Made by a program: the position numbers and the translations under genes. Positions 26,093 through 34,260 of a stretch of 53,045 nt of DNA are shown here, in pieces (within the stretch, counting starts at the first letter, position 1; the number at the start of each line of letters is the position of its first letter). The notes beneath the pieces are model-generated. The model made no database searches. It saw only the letters and a list, made by a program, of their open reading frames with translations, and was not told the DNA's origin. Origin of the DNA: Candidatus Poribacteria bacterium (lineage in GTDB: Bacteria; Poribacteria; WGA-4E; WGA-3G); contig JAJEIP010000045.1 in the NCBI GenBank assembly GCA_022827885.1, positions 1 through 53,045 of the forward strand, given 5' to 3'.

Positions 26093-26920
26093 ATGGAAAA
26101 TCGTAGAAAAGTCCTTATCACCGGTGCATCCGGCTATATCGCCGGACGGATGCTCCCCGAATTTCGTCAACGCTACGAACTCGTCCTGTTAGACGTGAAA
26201 ACCACGAATCGGCAGGGAGAAGAGGTTGAAGGTATTCAAATTGCTGAACTCACTGACCCCAATCGAGACGCATACCGACATCATTTTGAGGGTGTTGATG
26301 CAGTCGTCCATTGTGCATTTAAGGGCGGCAGCTTTGAGAATGAACTTGCCAACGTCCAGATGGCATACAACCTTTATCAGACATGTATTGAGACCGATGT
26401 CCGGCGCGTCGTCGTCTGTAGTTCCAACCACGCCGCCGACTATTACGAGCGGCTCATCTGGGCAGATAAATGGGATGTGGTAACACCAGAGATGCGTCCG
26501 CTCTCCGATAATTTCTACGGATGGGCAAAAGAGGCGTATGAGCACCTCGGCTTTGTCTTTGCGACGGGACACGTTGAGGGTAAGAAATTACAGAACGTCC
26601 AATTGCGTATCGGTGGACCGCGCGAGACAGATATGGCGAATTCTTCAGCGGATGATTTGAAGGCGATGCACCGCGGACTCGGCGCGTATTTGAGCATCCG
26701 AGATCAGGTCCAACTCTTCGTCAAGAGCATTGAGACGGAGAACATAGAGGACGAAAACGGGATCCCGTTCCAGATCTTCTACGGCATCAGCGACAATTCG
26801 CATAAATTCTGGAGTATCGCCAATGCGCGGAAGGTGATAGGCTACGCCCCAGAGGACGACAGCCAACGCCGTTTCGCCGACCGCTTGGCAGAATTGCTAA
26901 AGCAGGCGAAAGACAAGTAG
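26093..26920 (+). CDS. NAD-dependent epimerase/dehydratase (extended SDR)
   Basis: 275 aa. The Rossmann motif 'VLITGASGYIAGRML' at residues 8-22, 'DAVVHCAFKGG', 'VVVCSSNHAADYYE' and the catalytic 'YGWAKEAYE' (YxxxK) mark an extended short-chain dehydrogenase close to uronate dehydrogenases. A likely reaction is NAD-dependent oxidation or epimerisation of a sugar or sugar acid. It is followed after 24 bp by an Ldh2-family dehydrogenase, so the two probably form a small catabolic operon. Confidence 0.85.
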   Translation: MENRRKVLITGASGYIAGRMLPEFRQRYELVLLDVKTTNRQGEEVEGIQIAELTDPNRDAYRHHFEGVDAVVHCAFKGGSFENELANVQMAYNLYQTCIETDVRRVVVCSSNHAADYYERLIWADKWDVVTPEMRPLSDNFYGWAKEAYEHLGFVFATGHVEGKKLQNVQLRIGGPRETDMANSSADDLKAMHRGLGAYLSIRDQVQLFVKSIETENIEDENGIPFQIFYGISDNSHKFWSIANARKVIGYAPEDDSQRRFADRLAELLKQAKDK

Positions 26921-26944
26921 TTTCGTCCCTTAAGGATTCCCACA

Positions 26945-27970
26945 ATGCTGAGCTTTACAGCAGAAGAACTCACCGAAATTTGTCTCAACGTCTTCCAGAA
27001 ATTAAATATCCCAACAGCCGAAGCGGAAGTCGTAACCAAGTCTATGGTGGATGCCAACCGCGTCGGACACGATTCACACGGCGTTATCCACCTCCCGAAG
27101 TATGTGCGTGAATTGGAAGACGGGTTAATCCAGCCCGGTGCGCCAACAGAAACCTTGCACGAATCCGCTTCAATCGCCGTCTTAGATGGAAATTGGGGCT
27201 TCGGTCCCGTCATTGCGACGCGTGCCGTTGAATTGGCAATCCGGAAAGCGAAGCAGACGGATATCAGCTCGGTTGCTGTTTCACGGTGCAATGAGGTGGG
27301 TAGGTTAGGCGGGTACGCCTGCCTCGCCGCAGATGCTGGGATGATCGCAGTGCTCATGGCAAATGATCACGGCGGTGGCACATGTGTCGCACCGCATGGC
27401 GGAACTGAAGGCAGACTCTCTACAAATCCGATTGCGTGTGCAGTGCCGATTGAGGGAAAAGATCCGATTGTGCTCGACATGTCCACGAGTGTCGTCGCAT
27501 CAGGGAAGATTCGGGTCAAACAGCATCGGGACGAAGCACTCCCGCACGGATGGCTCATTGATGCAGCAGGCGAGTCAACCACGAATGCGGACGATTTCTA
27601 TGATGTACCACCCGCCGCCTTGCTACCCTTCGGTGGAGCGGTTTCAGCGCATAAAGGGTTCGGACTGAGTGTCATCGTTGACCTTCTGTCGGGCGCACTC
27701 ACAGGAGCAGGCTGTAGTAAAGGAGAAGATGCCCGCGTCGGTAACGGGCTGTTTGTGCTGGTGATGAGCGTTGCCAGTTTTAGGGAGTTTCCCGGGTTCA
27801 GTGCGGAGATAGAACGCTTTATCGAATATCTCAAATCGGCAAAACGCGCTGCTGGGGTCGAGGCAATTCGGGTACCGGGTGAACGCGGTTGGGTGACACA
27901 ACGCAAACGCGAACGGGAGGGCATTCCAATAGATCCCGAGACATGGGCACACATCCAGACCTTAAAGTAG
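26945..27970 (+). CDS. Ldh2-family malate/lactate/sulfolactate-type dehydrogenase
   Basis: 341 aa of the LDH2/MDH2 oxidoreductase family (PF02615): 'ANRVGHDSHGVIHLPKYV' with the catalytic His, 'NWGFGPVIATRAVELAI', 'RCNEVGRLGGYACLAADAGM', 'TNPIACAVP', 'MSTSVVASGKIRVK' and 'HKGFGLSVIVDLLSGALTG'. These NAD(P)-dependent enzymes reduce 2-oxoacids or handle ureidoglycolate. The specific substrate is unknown. It follows the SDR gene closely, in keeping with sugar-acid breakdown. Confidence 0.88.
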   Translation: MLSFTAEELTEICLNVFQKLNIPTAEAEVVTKSMVDANRVGHDSHGVIHLPKYVRELEDGLIQPGAPTETLHESASIAVLDGNWGFGPVIATRAVELAIRKAKQTDISSVAVSRCNEVGRLGGYACLAADAGMIAVLMANDHGGGTCVAPHGGTEGRLSTNPIACAVPIEGKDPIVLDMSTSVVASGKIRVKQHRDEALPHGWLIDAAGESTTNADDFYDVPPAALLPFGGAVSAHKGFGLSVIVDLLSGALTGAGCSKGEDARVGNGLFVLVMSVASFREFPGFSAEIERFIEYLKSAKRAAGVEAIRVPGERGWVTQRKREREGIPIDPETWAHIQTLK

Positions 27971-28000
27971 TAGGCACGCTCCGTCGTGCCGTTCACTTAT
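27971..28000. repeat. REP-like palindrome between convergent genes
   Basis: GTAGGCACG-ctccgt-CGTGCC (stem 27973-27978 with 27985-27990) lies between convergent gene ends. A related GTAGGCAC palindrome is at 30187-30222. It may work as a two-way terminator. Confidence 0.45.
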
Positions 28001-28013
28001 GGTAAGCCTCTAT

Positions 28014-29129
28014 TCAATCAATACCGCTATTCTGCTGTGCCACGGTTAAGGATTCACCTGTCTCTGGATGAAATAGATGCGCTTTCTCCATATCAAAACG
28101 AACTGTCAACTGCGCGTTGTCTTGCGGCACGTTAGCAAGATCAGATTGGGCAACGAAACTGTTCTTCTCTGTCCGCAGATATAAAAGAGCATGATTCCCG
28201 AGCGGCTCAACCAGTTCTACCTGTGTGCCGACACTGTTGTTCCCGTTTTCACCGATATGAATATCCTCTGGACGAATGCCGAGCGTCACCGAATCCCCTG
28301 AAAGTTTTCCGAGTGCCGACTGCAAGCGATCATTCAGTTCCACTTTGAAGGTTTCAAATCTGAGCATCGGAGCACCGCCATTATTCACGATGCCTGTCTC
28401 TATAAAGTTCATTGGGGGGGTGCCAATGAATCCACCGACGAATTGGTTTGCGGGTTTATGATAAAGCGTTCCCGGATCGGCAATCTGCTGGATTTTCCCT
28501 TCATTGAGCACCACGATCTGATCCCCCATCGTCATCGCTTCGACTTGATCGTGTGTGACGTAGACCATTGTGGCGTTGAGTCGGTCATGCAGCCGACTGA
28601 TCTCCATCCGCATTTGCACGCGCAGCTTCGCGTCAAGGTTGCTCAACGGCTCATCGAACAGGAAGACTTTGGGATGTCGGACGATCGCTCTACCGACTGC
28701 AACGCGTTGGCGTTCACCACCGGAGAGGTGCTTTGGTTTACGGTTCAAGAGGTGTGAGATGCTCAGAATCTCCGCTGCCTCTTTGACACGCGCCTCGATC
28801 TCTGCTTTCGGATATTTCCGAAGTTTCAACCCGAATGCCATGTTCTTATACACTGTCATGTGTGGATAAAGCGCATAATTTTGGAAGACCATGGCAATGT
28901 CCCGATCTTTGGGCGGAATGTCATTGATCCGTTCATCGTCGATATAGATATCGCCTGCGGTTATCTCTTCCAATCCAGCGATCATCCGCAAGAGTGTCGA
29001 TTTCCCACATCCCGATGGACCGACAAGCACGGTAAACGACTCATCGGGAATCTGAAAATCTGCCTGTTCAACTGCAAGAACGTCACCGTCGTAAATTTTA
29101 GTGACATCTTTTAAAGTAAGGTGTGCCAT
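28014..29129 (-). CDS. sugar ABC transporter ATP-binding protein (MalK/UgpC type)
   Basis: 371 aa. Walker A 'GPSGCGKSTLL', Q-loop 'MVFQNYALYPHMTV', signature 'HLSGGERQRVAVGRAI', Walker B 'VFLFDEPLSNLDAKL', switch His in 'VYVTHDQVEAMTMGD', and a C-terminal MOBE/TOBE region ('LGIRPEDIHIG') as in MalK, UgpC and MsmK. It probably energises import of a carbohydrate. No permease or binding protein is nearby, so like MsmK it may serve several importers. It sits 19 bp downstream of the stop of a thioredoxin-like gene's reading direction partner (29149). Confidence 0.92.
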   Translation of the reverse strand: MAHLTLKDVTKIYDGDVLAVEQADFQIPDESFTVLVGPSGCGKSTLLRMIAGLEEITAGDIYIDDERINDIPPKDRDIAMVFQNYALYPHMTVYKNMAFGLKLRKYPKAEIEARVKEAAEILSISHLLNRKPKHLSGGERQRVAVGRAIVRHPKVFLFDEPLSNLDAKLRVQMRMEISRLHDRLNATMVYVTHDQVEAMTMGDQIVVLNEGKIQQIADPGTLYHKPANQFVGGFIGTPPMNFIETGIVNNGGAPMLRFETFKVELNDRLQSALGKLSGDSVTLGIRPEDIHIGENGNNSVGTQVELVEPLGNHALLYLRTEKNSFVAQSDLANVPQDNAQLTVRFDMEKAHLFHPETGESLTVAQQNSGID

Positions 29130-29148
29130 TGCCTCTCCTTGAAGCCTG

Positions 29149-30159
29149 TTACTGAGGGGCTACATCCTCTTTTTTCCCCACTGCTCTCGCGAGATTTTCC
29201 TGCACCAGGTCTGCGACGGCGTGTTCAAGCGCGTTTCCACGGAGATTCGTTTTGCGAATGATACCCTCACCGTCAATCAGAAACGTAGACGGAATCCCCC
29301 GCACCTTATACAGCGTGCTGACCTGACGGCTTTTATCCCAGTAATGAAGCCACTTGAGTTCCTCTTTGTCAATATAAGCCGCAAGCGGTTTCATTGACCG
29401 GTCCAGACTGATACCGATAATTTGAAACTTCTGATCTTTATACTTTTTGTAAGCCTTCTTAACGTTCGGTATCTCTGCGATGCAGGGTCCGCACCATGTT
29501 GCCCAGAAATCGAGGAGCACGACCTGTCCGCGGTATTCTTCCAATGAGAGTTCTTCACCCTTCACATCCGTCACCTGAAAATCGAGGGCTGGCTTACCGA
29601 TCCACCCCCTTGGATTCAGGATCGCCCCAGGCGGTTTCGGTAATTCACCCTTCCGTTCAGTTTTATCCTGTTCGAGAATCCTCTTCGCAAACTTCGCCTG
29701 TGATCGTGAACCATATTTCGGATGGTCTATCAATTTTTGGTAAGCACTGTCTGCTGCATCGTGATTGCCGAGTGTGTCGTATGCCAATCCCAAATCCAAC
29801 AGACAGCGTTCAACGTAGCGAGCCTCTGGATATTCCTTGATGACTTTTTCAAAAACCGTGATGCCTTCTTCAACGCGCCCTAACTCAACCAAGGCGTTAC
29901 CGAGCAGATAATAAACCTCATCCACCCGTTTGTATGCTGGATGTGCCGCAACAAAATCGGAGGATTTCTCAACTAATTTCTCCAAATCTTCCTGTTTCTT
30001 CTGATGCTTGAGACGCTTAGAAATCGCCTTAATTTCCTGATATATGTAAGCCGCTTTCCTCGGGGCAGCACTGGCGAGATTCACACAAAAACCTATGAAC
30101 ACGAGACTGCTGAGCACGCATAGAACGTAAGCACAGCGGTTTCCATTTCGGGAGAACAT
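29149..30159 (-). CDS. exported TPR-thioredoxin (TlpA-like) protein, copy 1
   Basis: 336 aa from the ATG at 30159, preceded by GAGGAGAT. An upstream in-frame start at 30195 would put 12 residues before the signal peptide ('AYVLCVLSSLVFIGFCVNLA'). Residues about 75-175 are TPR-like ('YYLLGNALVELGRVEEGITV', 'DLGLAYDTLGNHDAADSAYQ'). Residues about 190-320 are a TlpA/ResA-type thioredoxin fold with 'LLDFWATWCGPCIAEIPN' and cis-Pro 'RGIPSTFLIDGEGII'. It probably acts as a periplasmic thiol-disulfide reductant. It is a paralogue of the next gene. Confidence 0.88.
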   Translation of the reverse strand: MFSRNGNRCAYVLCVLSSLVFIGFCVNLASAAPRKAAYIYQEIKAISKRLKHQKKQEDLEKLVEKSSDFVAAHPAYKRVDEVYYLLGNALVELGRVEEGITVFEKVIKEYPEARYVERCLLDLGLAYDTLGNHDAADSAYQKLIDHPKYGSRSQAKFAKRILEQDKTERKGELPKPPGAILNPRGWIGKPALDFQVTDVKGEELSLEEYRGQVVLLDFWATWCGPCIAEIPNVKKAYKKYKDQKFQIIGISLDRSMKPLAAYIDKEELKWLHYWDKSRQVSTLYKVRGIPSTFLIDGEGIIRKTNLRGNALEHAVADLVQENLARAVGKKEDVAPQ

Positions 30160-30186
30160 TGCTAATCTCCTCTGTTGTAAAAGTAG

Positions 30187-30222
30187 TAGGCACACGCCGT
30201 GTGCCGTAACCCTTCACGGCAC
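30187..30222. repeat. REP-like double palindrome
   Basis: GGCACAC-gcc-GTGTGCC (30189-30205) overlaps a second possible stem GTGCCGT/ACGGCAC (30201-30207 with 30216-30222), so the two folds exclude each other. It begins GTAGGCAC like the palindrome at 27971. Confidence 0.45.
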
Positions 30223-30238
30223 GACGAAGTCAAAGTAC

Positions 30239-31249
30239 TTAATTCGCTAAATTCTCCCGCACGAGTTCAGAGACCGCATTCTCAAGTGCGAAACCACGGA
30301 GGTTCACCCTACGAACAATCCCTGCCCCGTCAATCAGAAACGTAGACGGGATTGCGCGCACATTATATAAACTGCTAATTTGACCAGTGCTATCCAAACA
30401 TTGCCGCCACTCAATGCCTTCTCCATGAATGTATGCGTCAAGCGGTCCCATGGATCTATCTAAGCTGATGCCGATGATTTGGAACTGTTGATCTCTGTGT
30501 TTCGCATAAGTTCGCTTAACGTTCGGCATCTCGGCGATACACGGTTGGCACCACGTTGCCCAGAAATCGAGGAGCACAACCTGTCCGCGATACTGTTCCA
30601 GGGTCAGTTCCTCACCCCTTATGTCCATCACCCGGAAATCTGGAGCGGGTTGATTTACGAATTGGTTCCGATCCGGGTGTGGATCCGCACCAGATGAACT
30701 TGATAACTCACCTGTTCGCTCCGTTTTATCCTGTTCAAGGAGTTGCTGCGCAGTTACAGCATATCTGCCGTTACGGTACTTTGGGTGATTTGCCAATTTT
30801 TCGTAGAGGACATCTGCTTGATGGTGCTCGCTGATTTTGTCGTAGGCTAATCCTAATGTTAGCAGACTCGGTTCGACGTATGTAGCAAAAGGATAGTCCC
30901 GAATCAGTTCTTCAAGGACCGCAATACCTTCTTCGGTGCGCTGTAGATCAACTAAGATGGAACCCAGAAAATAGTAGACTTCATCTACCCGTCTGTATTT
31001 TGGATAGGTCTTGATGAAAGTCCTTAATTTCTCAATCAACGCGTCATAATCAGCCGGTTCGCCACCCTTTGAAAGTTCATTGAGAGCGGTTTTAATTTCG
31101 CTATACGCGCCGTTGGCTGAAACCGAATCCGAAATCGTTGCGGTAAGCGTCGAATTCACACAAGAAGCCATCAAGAACAATCCCATCAGCACAATGGCAA
31201 GGTGATGCCAGCCTTCATTTATTCTCATAGGTTCGCTTCGCGGAAACAT
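30239..31249 (-). CDS. exported TPR-thioredoxin (TlpA-like) protein, copy 2
   Basis: 336 aa; AAGGAGA precedes the ATG at 31249. The N-terminus has a hydrophobic stretch ending 'LFLMASC', which could be a lipoprotein box. TPR part: 'VYYFLGSILVDLQRTEEGIA', 'LGLAYDKISEHHQADVLYEK'. Thioredoxin part: 'LLDFWATWCQPCIAEMPN' with active site CQPC instead of CGPC, and 'RAIPSTFLIDGAGIV'. It aligns along its whole length with copy 1, so the pair is a tandem duplication. The changed active-site residue may alter redox potential. Confidence 0.88.
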   Translation of the reverse strand: MFPRSEPMRINEGWHHLAIVLMGLFLMASCVNSTLTATISDSVSANGAYSEIKTALNELSKGGEPADYDALIEKLRTFIKTYPKYRRVDEVYYFLGSILVDLQRTEEGIAVLEELIRDYPFATYVEPSLLTLGLAYDKISEHHQADVLYEKLANHPKYRNGRYAVTAQQLLEQDKTERTGELSSSSGADPHPDRNQFVNQPAPDFRVMDIRGEELTLEQYRGQVVLLDFWATWCQPCIAEMPNVKRTYAKHRDQQFQIIGISLDRSMGPLDAYIHGEGIEWRQCLDSTGQISSLYNVRAIPSTFLIDGAGIVRRVNLRGFALENAVSELVRENLAN

Positions 31250-31280
31250 TGTCTGTCTCCTTCAAGTGGATGGGCGTTTA

Positions 31281-31871
31281 TCAAACGGCGTTCCGATAGG
31301 AGTATGCCAGTAGCAGTTTGATCTCTTCCGCCTGCACCTGTTGCAAGAAACGGGTTACATCCGAATCGGAATCGCCTTCGGCAGCTTGGCACCAATCAAT
31401 AAACTGATAAGAATCCCAATTCTCTTCCGCTCCGATAGCCTGTCCGATCTCTGTAAGCGCGTCCGATGGGTTCTCTGTTTCTGCAAACAGTTCGAGTGCC
31501 CGTTCACGGAGTGCTGGGAAAATCGGATGTGTCCCGACCCTGCCGAACCAGTACTTGGAGTTGGGGTAATCGGGTTCACGACGGTGCATGATGCCGTGCC
31601 AGTAACTACCCGTCTGATCCGCCAATCCTTGTGAGATCGTATGCGATTCATCCAGTGCGTCGTTCCACAGAAGTAAGCCGCTTTTGATGGCTTCAGCGAA
31701 CGTCGTATTTTTGAACGACGCTCCGTCAAAAAGTTCATCGAGGGACGCCGCTTCCAAAGTATCCGTCAGTGCACTGCTCCATGCCCTCTGTGGCACGAGT
31801 GTTGGGAGTGGGTTACCCGTTTCTAATTTTTCGATAACTTCGGCAATTGCTGATGTATATGTTACATCCAT
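31281..31871 (-). CDS. conserved-looking protein of unknown function
   Basis: 196 aa. The ATG at 31871 has AAGGAG 6 bp upstream; an earlier in-frame ATG at 31892 lacks one. No signal peptide. Largely helical, with 'NDALDESHTISQGLADQTGS' and 'YWHGIMHRREPDYPNSKYWF'. The His and acidic residues in 'ESHTIS' and 'WHGIMHRREPDY' look conserved-site-like, but I do not recognise the family with certainty. It lies just before the TPR-thioredoxin pair on the same strand. Confidence 0.7.
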   Translation of the reverse strand: MDVTYTSAIAEVIEKLETGNPLPTLVPQRAWSSALTDTLEAASLDELFDGASFKNTTFAEAIKSGLLLWNDALDESHTISQGLADQTGSYWHGIMHRREPDYPNSKYWFGRVGTHPIFPALRERALELFAETENPSDALTEIGQAIGAEENWDSYQFIDWCQAAEGDSDSDVTRFLQQVQAEEIKLLLAYSYRNAV

Positions 31872-31960
31872 AAGAAACTCCTTAGTGTCCAAATGGGTCT
31901 AATTTCAAAGTAATTTATCATCTTTCGTCAAATAAATCAAGCGTTTTCAGATTTTTCGCG

Positions 31961-31989
31961 TTGCTATTTACTCCGAAATATAGTATGAT
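31961..31989 (+). promoter_or_regulatory. sigma-70 type promoter
   Basis: TTGCTA (31961-31966), a 17-bp spacer and TATGAT (31984-31989), 44 bp before the ATG at 32033. Confidence 0.5.
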
Positions 31990-32032
31990 GAAAAGCACGC
32001 ATTAAGGATGTACGGCATAGATTGGACGGAAC

Positions 32033-32389
32033 ATGGGAACTGCCTTTAAAAAAGCCTTCATCGTTTTTATTGGTTTTATTGTCGTTTTGGGAGGCATTTT
32101 GATTGGTGTCATTCAGCGCTTCTCCCAATACGGGTCGCTGCCCGAAACGATGCAGATGGTAGACTTCTCTGGAATATTGGTGGCGGTTTTGGGCGCGTGT
32201 CTCCTGAGTTTGGTCAGCGTTGCGTTAACCTTTTGGTTGGCGCGGGCATGGATAAACGAGCAACCGAAACTCGGTGAACGGATCATCCGTCTCGCGCTCG
32301 CAGTCAGTATCAGTTTTATTGTTGTTTTCGGGGGATTGGCAGGCGGATTGATTGTTCTACGGACTTTATGGACAATCGGCTTTTTTTAA
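32033..32389 (+). CDS. small membrane protein, unknown
   Basis: 118 aa with three hydrophobic helices: 'AFIVFIGFIVVLGGILIGVI', 'LVAVLGACLLSLVSVALTFW' and 'FIVVFGGLAGGLIVLRTL'. No known family recognised. Only a weak GGACGGA ribosome site. It is followed by its own transcription boundary and the infC promoter, so it is probably not part of the translation-factor operon. Confidence 0.65.
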   Translation: MGTAFKKAFIVFIGFIVVLGGILIGVIQRFSQYGSLPETMQMVDFSGILVAVLGACLLSLVSVALTFWLARAWINEQPKLGERIIRLALAVSISFIVVFGGLAGGLIVLRTLWTIGFF

Positions 32390-32390
32390 C

Positions 32391-32419
32391 TTGCATTTTT
32401 GTTACCGATATGGTATAAT
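32391..32419 (+). promoter_or_regulatory. infC operon promoter
   Basis: TTGCAT (32391-32396), a 17-bp spacer and TATAAT (32414-32419) with TGG before it (extended -10). The start would be near 32426, giving a leader of about 100 nt before infC. Confidence 0.65.
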
Positions 32420-32447
32420 TAGTTAATTCATTACGGATGTAGATTTT

Positions 32448-32503
32448 AAGCACGTATTGGACGTGCTTTTCAGTTGGATTTGCAAGCGGCGCACTGCAGC
32501 GCC
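32448..32503 (+). promoter_or_regulatory. infC leader hairpins, possible attenuator
   Basis: First stem AAGCACGT/ACGTGCTT (32448-32455 with 32461-32468), followed by TT and forming an 8-bp hairpin ending in a short U-run. Second stem GGCGC/GCGCC (32488-32492 with 32499-32503). Both lie between the promoter and the infC start. The first could be a weak attenuator. Confidence 0.45.
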
Positions 32504-32523
32504 TTGACTTGGGGGTGTGAAAA

Positions 32524-33069
32524 ATACACTACAAAGGCAGACGTAATCAGAGGACGAAGGAAAGACAGAGTCGTTCCAATTATCAGATTCGAGCCAAAGA
32601 GGTTTTGCTGATAGATCACGAGAACAAGCAATTGGGAGTCATGACGCCTCGCGACGCAATGAAACTTGCTGAGGAAGTCGGGTTGGATTTGGTAGAAGTT
32701 TCACCGAATGCCAAGCCTCCCGTTTGTAAGATCATGGACTACGGGAAGTATCAGTATGAGAAAAACAAGCGCGCACGCGAGGCTCGGAAAAAGCAATCGA
32801 AGGTCGTCCTGAAAGGAATGCAGTTCCGTCCTGATACCGCGGAACACGACTACCAGTTCAAAAAGCGGCATGTCGAAGATTTTTTGAAAAATGGGTGGAA
32901 GGTTCGCGCGACCGTGCGGTTCCGAGGCCGCGAGATGCTTCATACCGACCTTGGGAGAGGTTTGCTTTTACGACTTAAAGACGATTTGGAAGAGATTGCC
33001 GATGTGGAACAACCGCCACGGATGGAAACCCGCATCATGTCAATGATCCTCGCGCCAAAATCTGTGTAA
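32524..33069 (+). CDS. infC: translation initiation factor IF-3, start at AUA
   Basis: 181 aa if started at ATA 32524, close to the 180 aa of E. coli IF-3. The frame opens after TGA 32518-32520 and has no ATG, GTG or TTG before TTG 32605. That TTG would delete the conserved 'NYQIRAKEVLLID' beginning. Family marks: 'QLGVMTPRDAMKLAEEVGLD', 'VSPNAKPPVCKIMDYGKYQY', 'FRPDTAEHDYQFK', 'VRFRGREMLHTDLG' and 'MSMILAPK'. GGGGGTG lies before the ATA. A rare start codon in infC is established as the basis of IF-3 autoregulation. It is first in the infC-rpmI-rplT operon. Confidence 0.9.
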   Translation: MHYKGRRNQRTKERQSRSNYQIRAKEVLLIDHENKQLGVMTPRDAMKLAEEVGLDLVEVSPNAKPPVCKIMDYGKYQYEKNKRAREARKKQSKVVLKGMQFRPDTAEHDYQFKKRHVEDFLKNGWKVRATVRFRGREMLHTDLGRGLLLRLKDDLEEIADVEQPPRMETRIMSMILAPKSV

Positions 33070-33370
33070 TGTTTTTGTTGTCGCACGCGTGTTTCCGCTT
33101 ATAATTTTTTGCAGAGCGATCTCCGGGTCACGACCTCTTCTCTTTCTGTCGACGCGACCCCTTTGACGCGATACGTTTATACGCGGTATCGCTCGTGGGA
33201 GAGAGAAATCTTTAAAAAAAAACGTACAGGTTCTGAGTTGCGTCGGGAGTCGCCGAATACCATTGTGGAACGAAGTGGAACAATTTAACCATCAACTCGT
33301 GCTTTAACATTTTATAACGGCGTCGAGTTGATGGTTAACAGGGGCCATAATTGGAAAAAAGGATATTCTA
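33070..33370 (+). promoter_or_regulatory. structured rpmI-rplT leader, no gene
   Basis: A 301-nt gap with no coding frame. It contains the stem GCGATAC/GTATCGC (33168-33174 with 33186-33192) and a perfect 15-bp inverted repeat TTAACCATCAACTCG / CGAGTTGATGGTTAA (33285-33299 with 33324-33338, 24-nt loop) ending 33 nt before rpmI. L20 autoregulation through leader structures is known in other bacteria, and this may be the counterpart here. No U-run follows the long stem. Confidence 0.55.
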
Positions 33371-33565
33371 ATGCCGAAAATGAAAACACATAAAGGTGCG
33401 GCAAAACGTTTCAAGTTCACGTCGAAAGGCAAAATTCGCCGTAATCGCGCATACGCAGGACACCTGTTTATTTCAAAATCAGCAAAACGCAAACGCAGAT
33501 TGCGACAGGCAACCCTTGTCGATCCGAGCAACGCGAAACGCTTGAAACGCCTCATTCATCAATAA
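33371..33565 (+). CDS. rpmI: 50S ribosomal protein L35
   Basis: 64 aa, usual length, with the L35 signature 'MPKMKTHKGAAKRFKFTSKG' and 'RRNRAYAGHLF'. It lies between infC and rplT as in most bacteria. GGAAAAAAGGA precedes the ATG. Confidence 0.97.
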   Translation: MPKMKTHKGAAKRFKFTSKGKIRRNRAYAGHLFISKSAKRKRRLRQATLVDPSNAKRLKRLIHQ

Positions 33566-33662
33566 AAATGAATGCCCGGCATCTATGATAACAACGACAC
33601 ATATCCAGGCAGATTGTAGACCCGATCGCCGATAGCACCGACGGTCGGAATAGGAGTTTTAA

Positions 33663-34010
33663 ATGGCACGAGTAAAAACAGGGAGTGTGCGACGCAAACG
33701 CCGTAACCGGATCTTGAAACATTCTAAAGGTTACCGGGGTGGGCGAAACAATCTCAAACGCACGGCTAAAGAAGCGGTAGAGAAGGGATGGAACTATGCC
33801 TACGCACACCGACGCGCTCGCAAACGCGATTTCCGACGACTGTGGATCGCGAGAATTAACGCCGCCGCCAGATTGCACGGACTCACCTATAGTCGATTCA
33901 TACATGGGCTCAAAGTCGCTGGTGTTGAACTCGACCGGAAAGCCCTTGCTGACATCGCCGTGAACGATGAAGCCGGTTTTGGACAACTCGTCACCCTCGC
34001 AAAAGGTTAG
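33663..34010 (+). CDS. rplT: 50S ribosomal protein L20
   Basis: 115 aa with the typical '[20 protein letters not shown]', '[20 protein letters not shown]', '[20 protein letters not shown]' and '[16 protein letters not shown]'. L20 binds 23S rRNA early in assembly and in several bacteria represses its own operon. AGGAG precedes the ATG, and a rho-independent terminator follows. Confidence 0.97.
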   Translation: MARVKTGSVRRKRRNRILKHSKGYRGGRNNLKRTAKEAVEKGWNYAYAHRRARKRDFRRLWIARINAAARLHGLTYSRFIHGLKVAGVELDRKALADIAVNDEAGFGQLVTLAKG

Positions 34011-34040
34011 GTGTAGGTGTGATCCTCTCTTCTTGATAGA

Positions 34041-34103
34041 TGCCTATTACTTTGTCCTGATAAGGAAATTAACCTTTGTAGGACAAAGTGACAGGCATTT
34101 TTT
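34041..34103 (+). terminator. rho-independent terminator after rplT
   Basis: A long stem: TGCCT, then ACTTTGTCCT (34049-34058), pairs with AGGACAAAGT (34080-34089), then AGGCA, followed by six T (34098-34103). Confidence 0.8.
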
Positions 34104-34134
34104 GTTGGGTGTCCTGTGTCGGTGTCTTCGTAGC

Positions 34135-34198
34135 ACCAAACCCGTAGCCCGTAACATTGTCCCGCAAGCCCACACGCGGCTTGCGATAGGAGGGCGGC
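34135..34198 (+). repeat. hairpin repeat, copy 2
   Basis: Shares GCCCGTAACATTGTCCCGCA with the copy at 23162 and has the stem GCAAGCC/GGCTTGC (34164-34170 with 34178-34184). Relative to copy 1 both arms changed and pairing is kept, which suggests the fold matters. Confidence 0.6.
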
Positions 34199-34260
34199 TT
34201 TAAGAAAGGCACGTGAAATTTGAGACGCACGTTGTTTAACCGCAAGGAATAATTAAAAAA
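34190..34260 (+). repeat. leader element copy F (before pheS)
   Basis: GGAGGGCGGCTTTAAGAAAG, then GTTGTTTAACCGCAAGGAAT and AATTAAAAAA, directly before the ATG at 34261. Confidence 0.7.
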
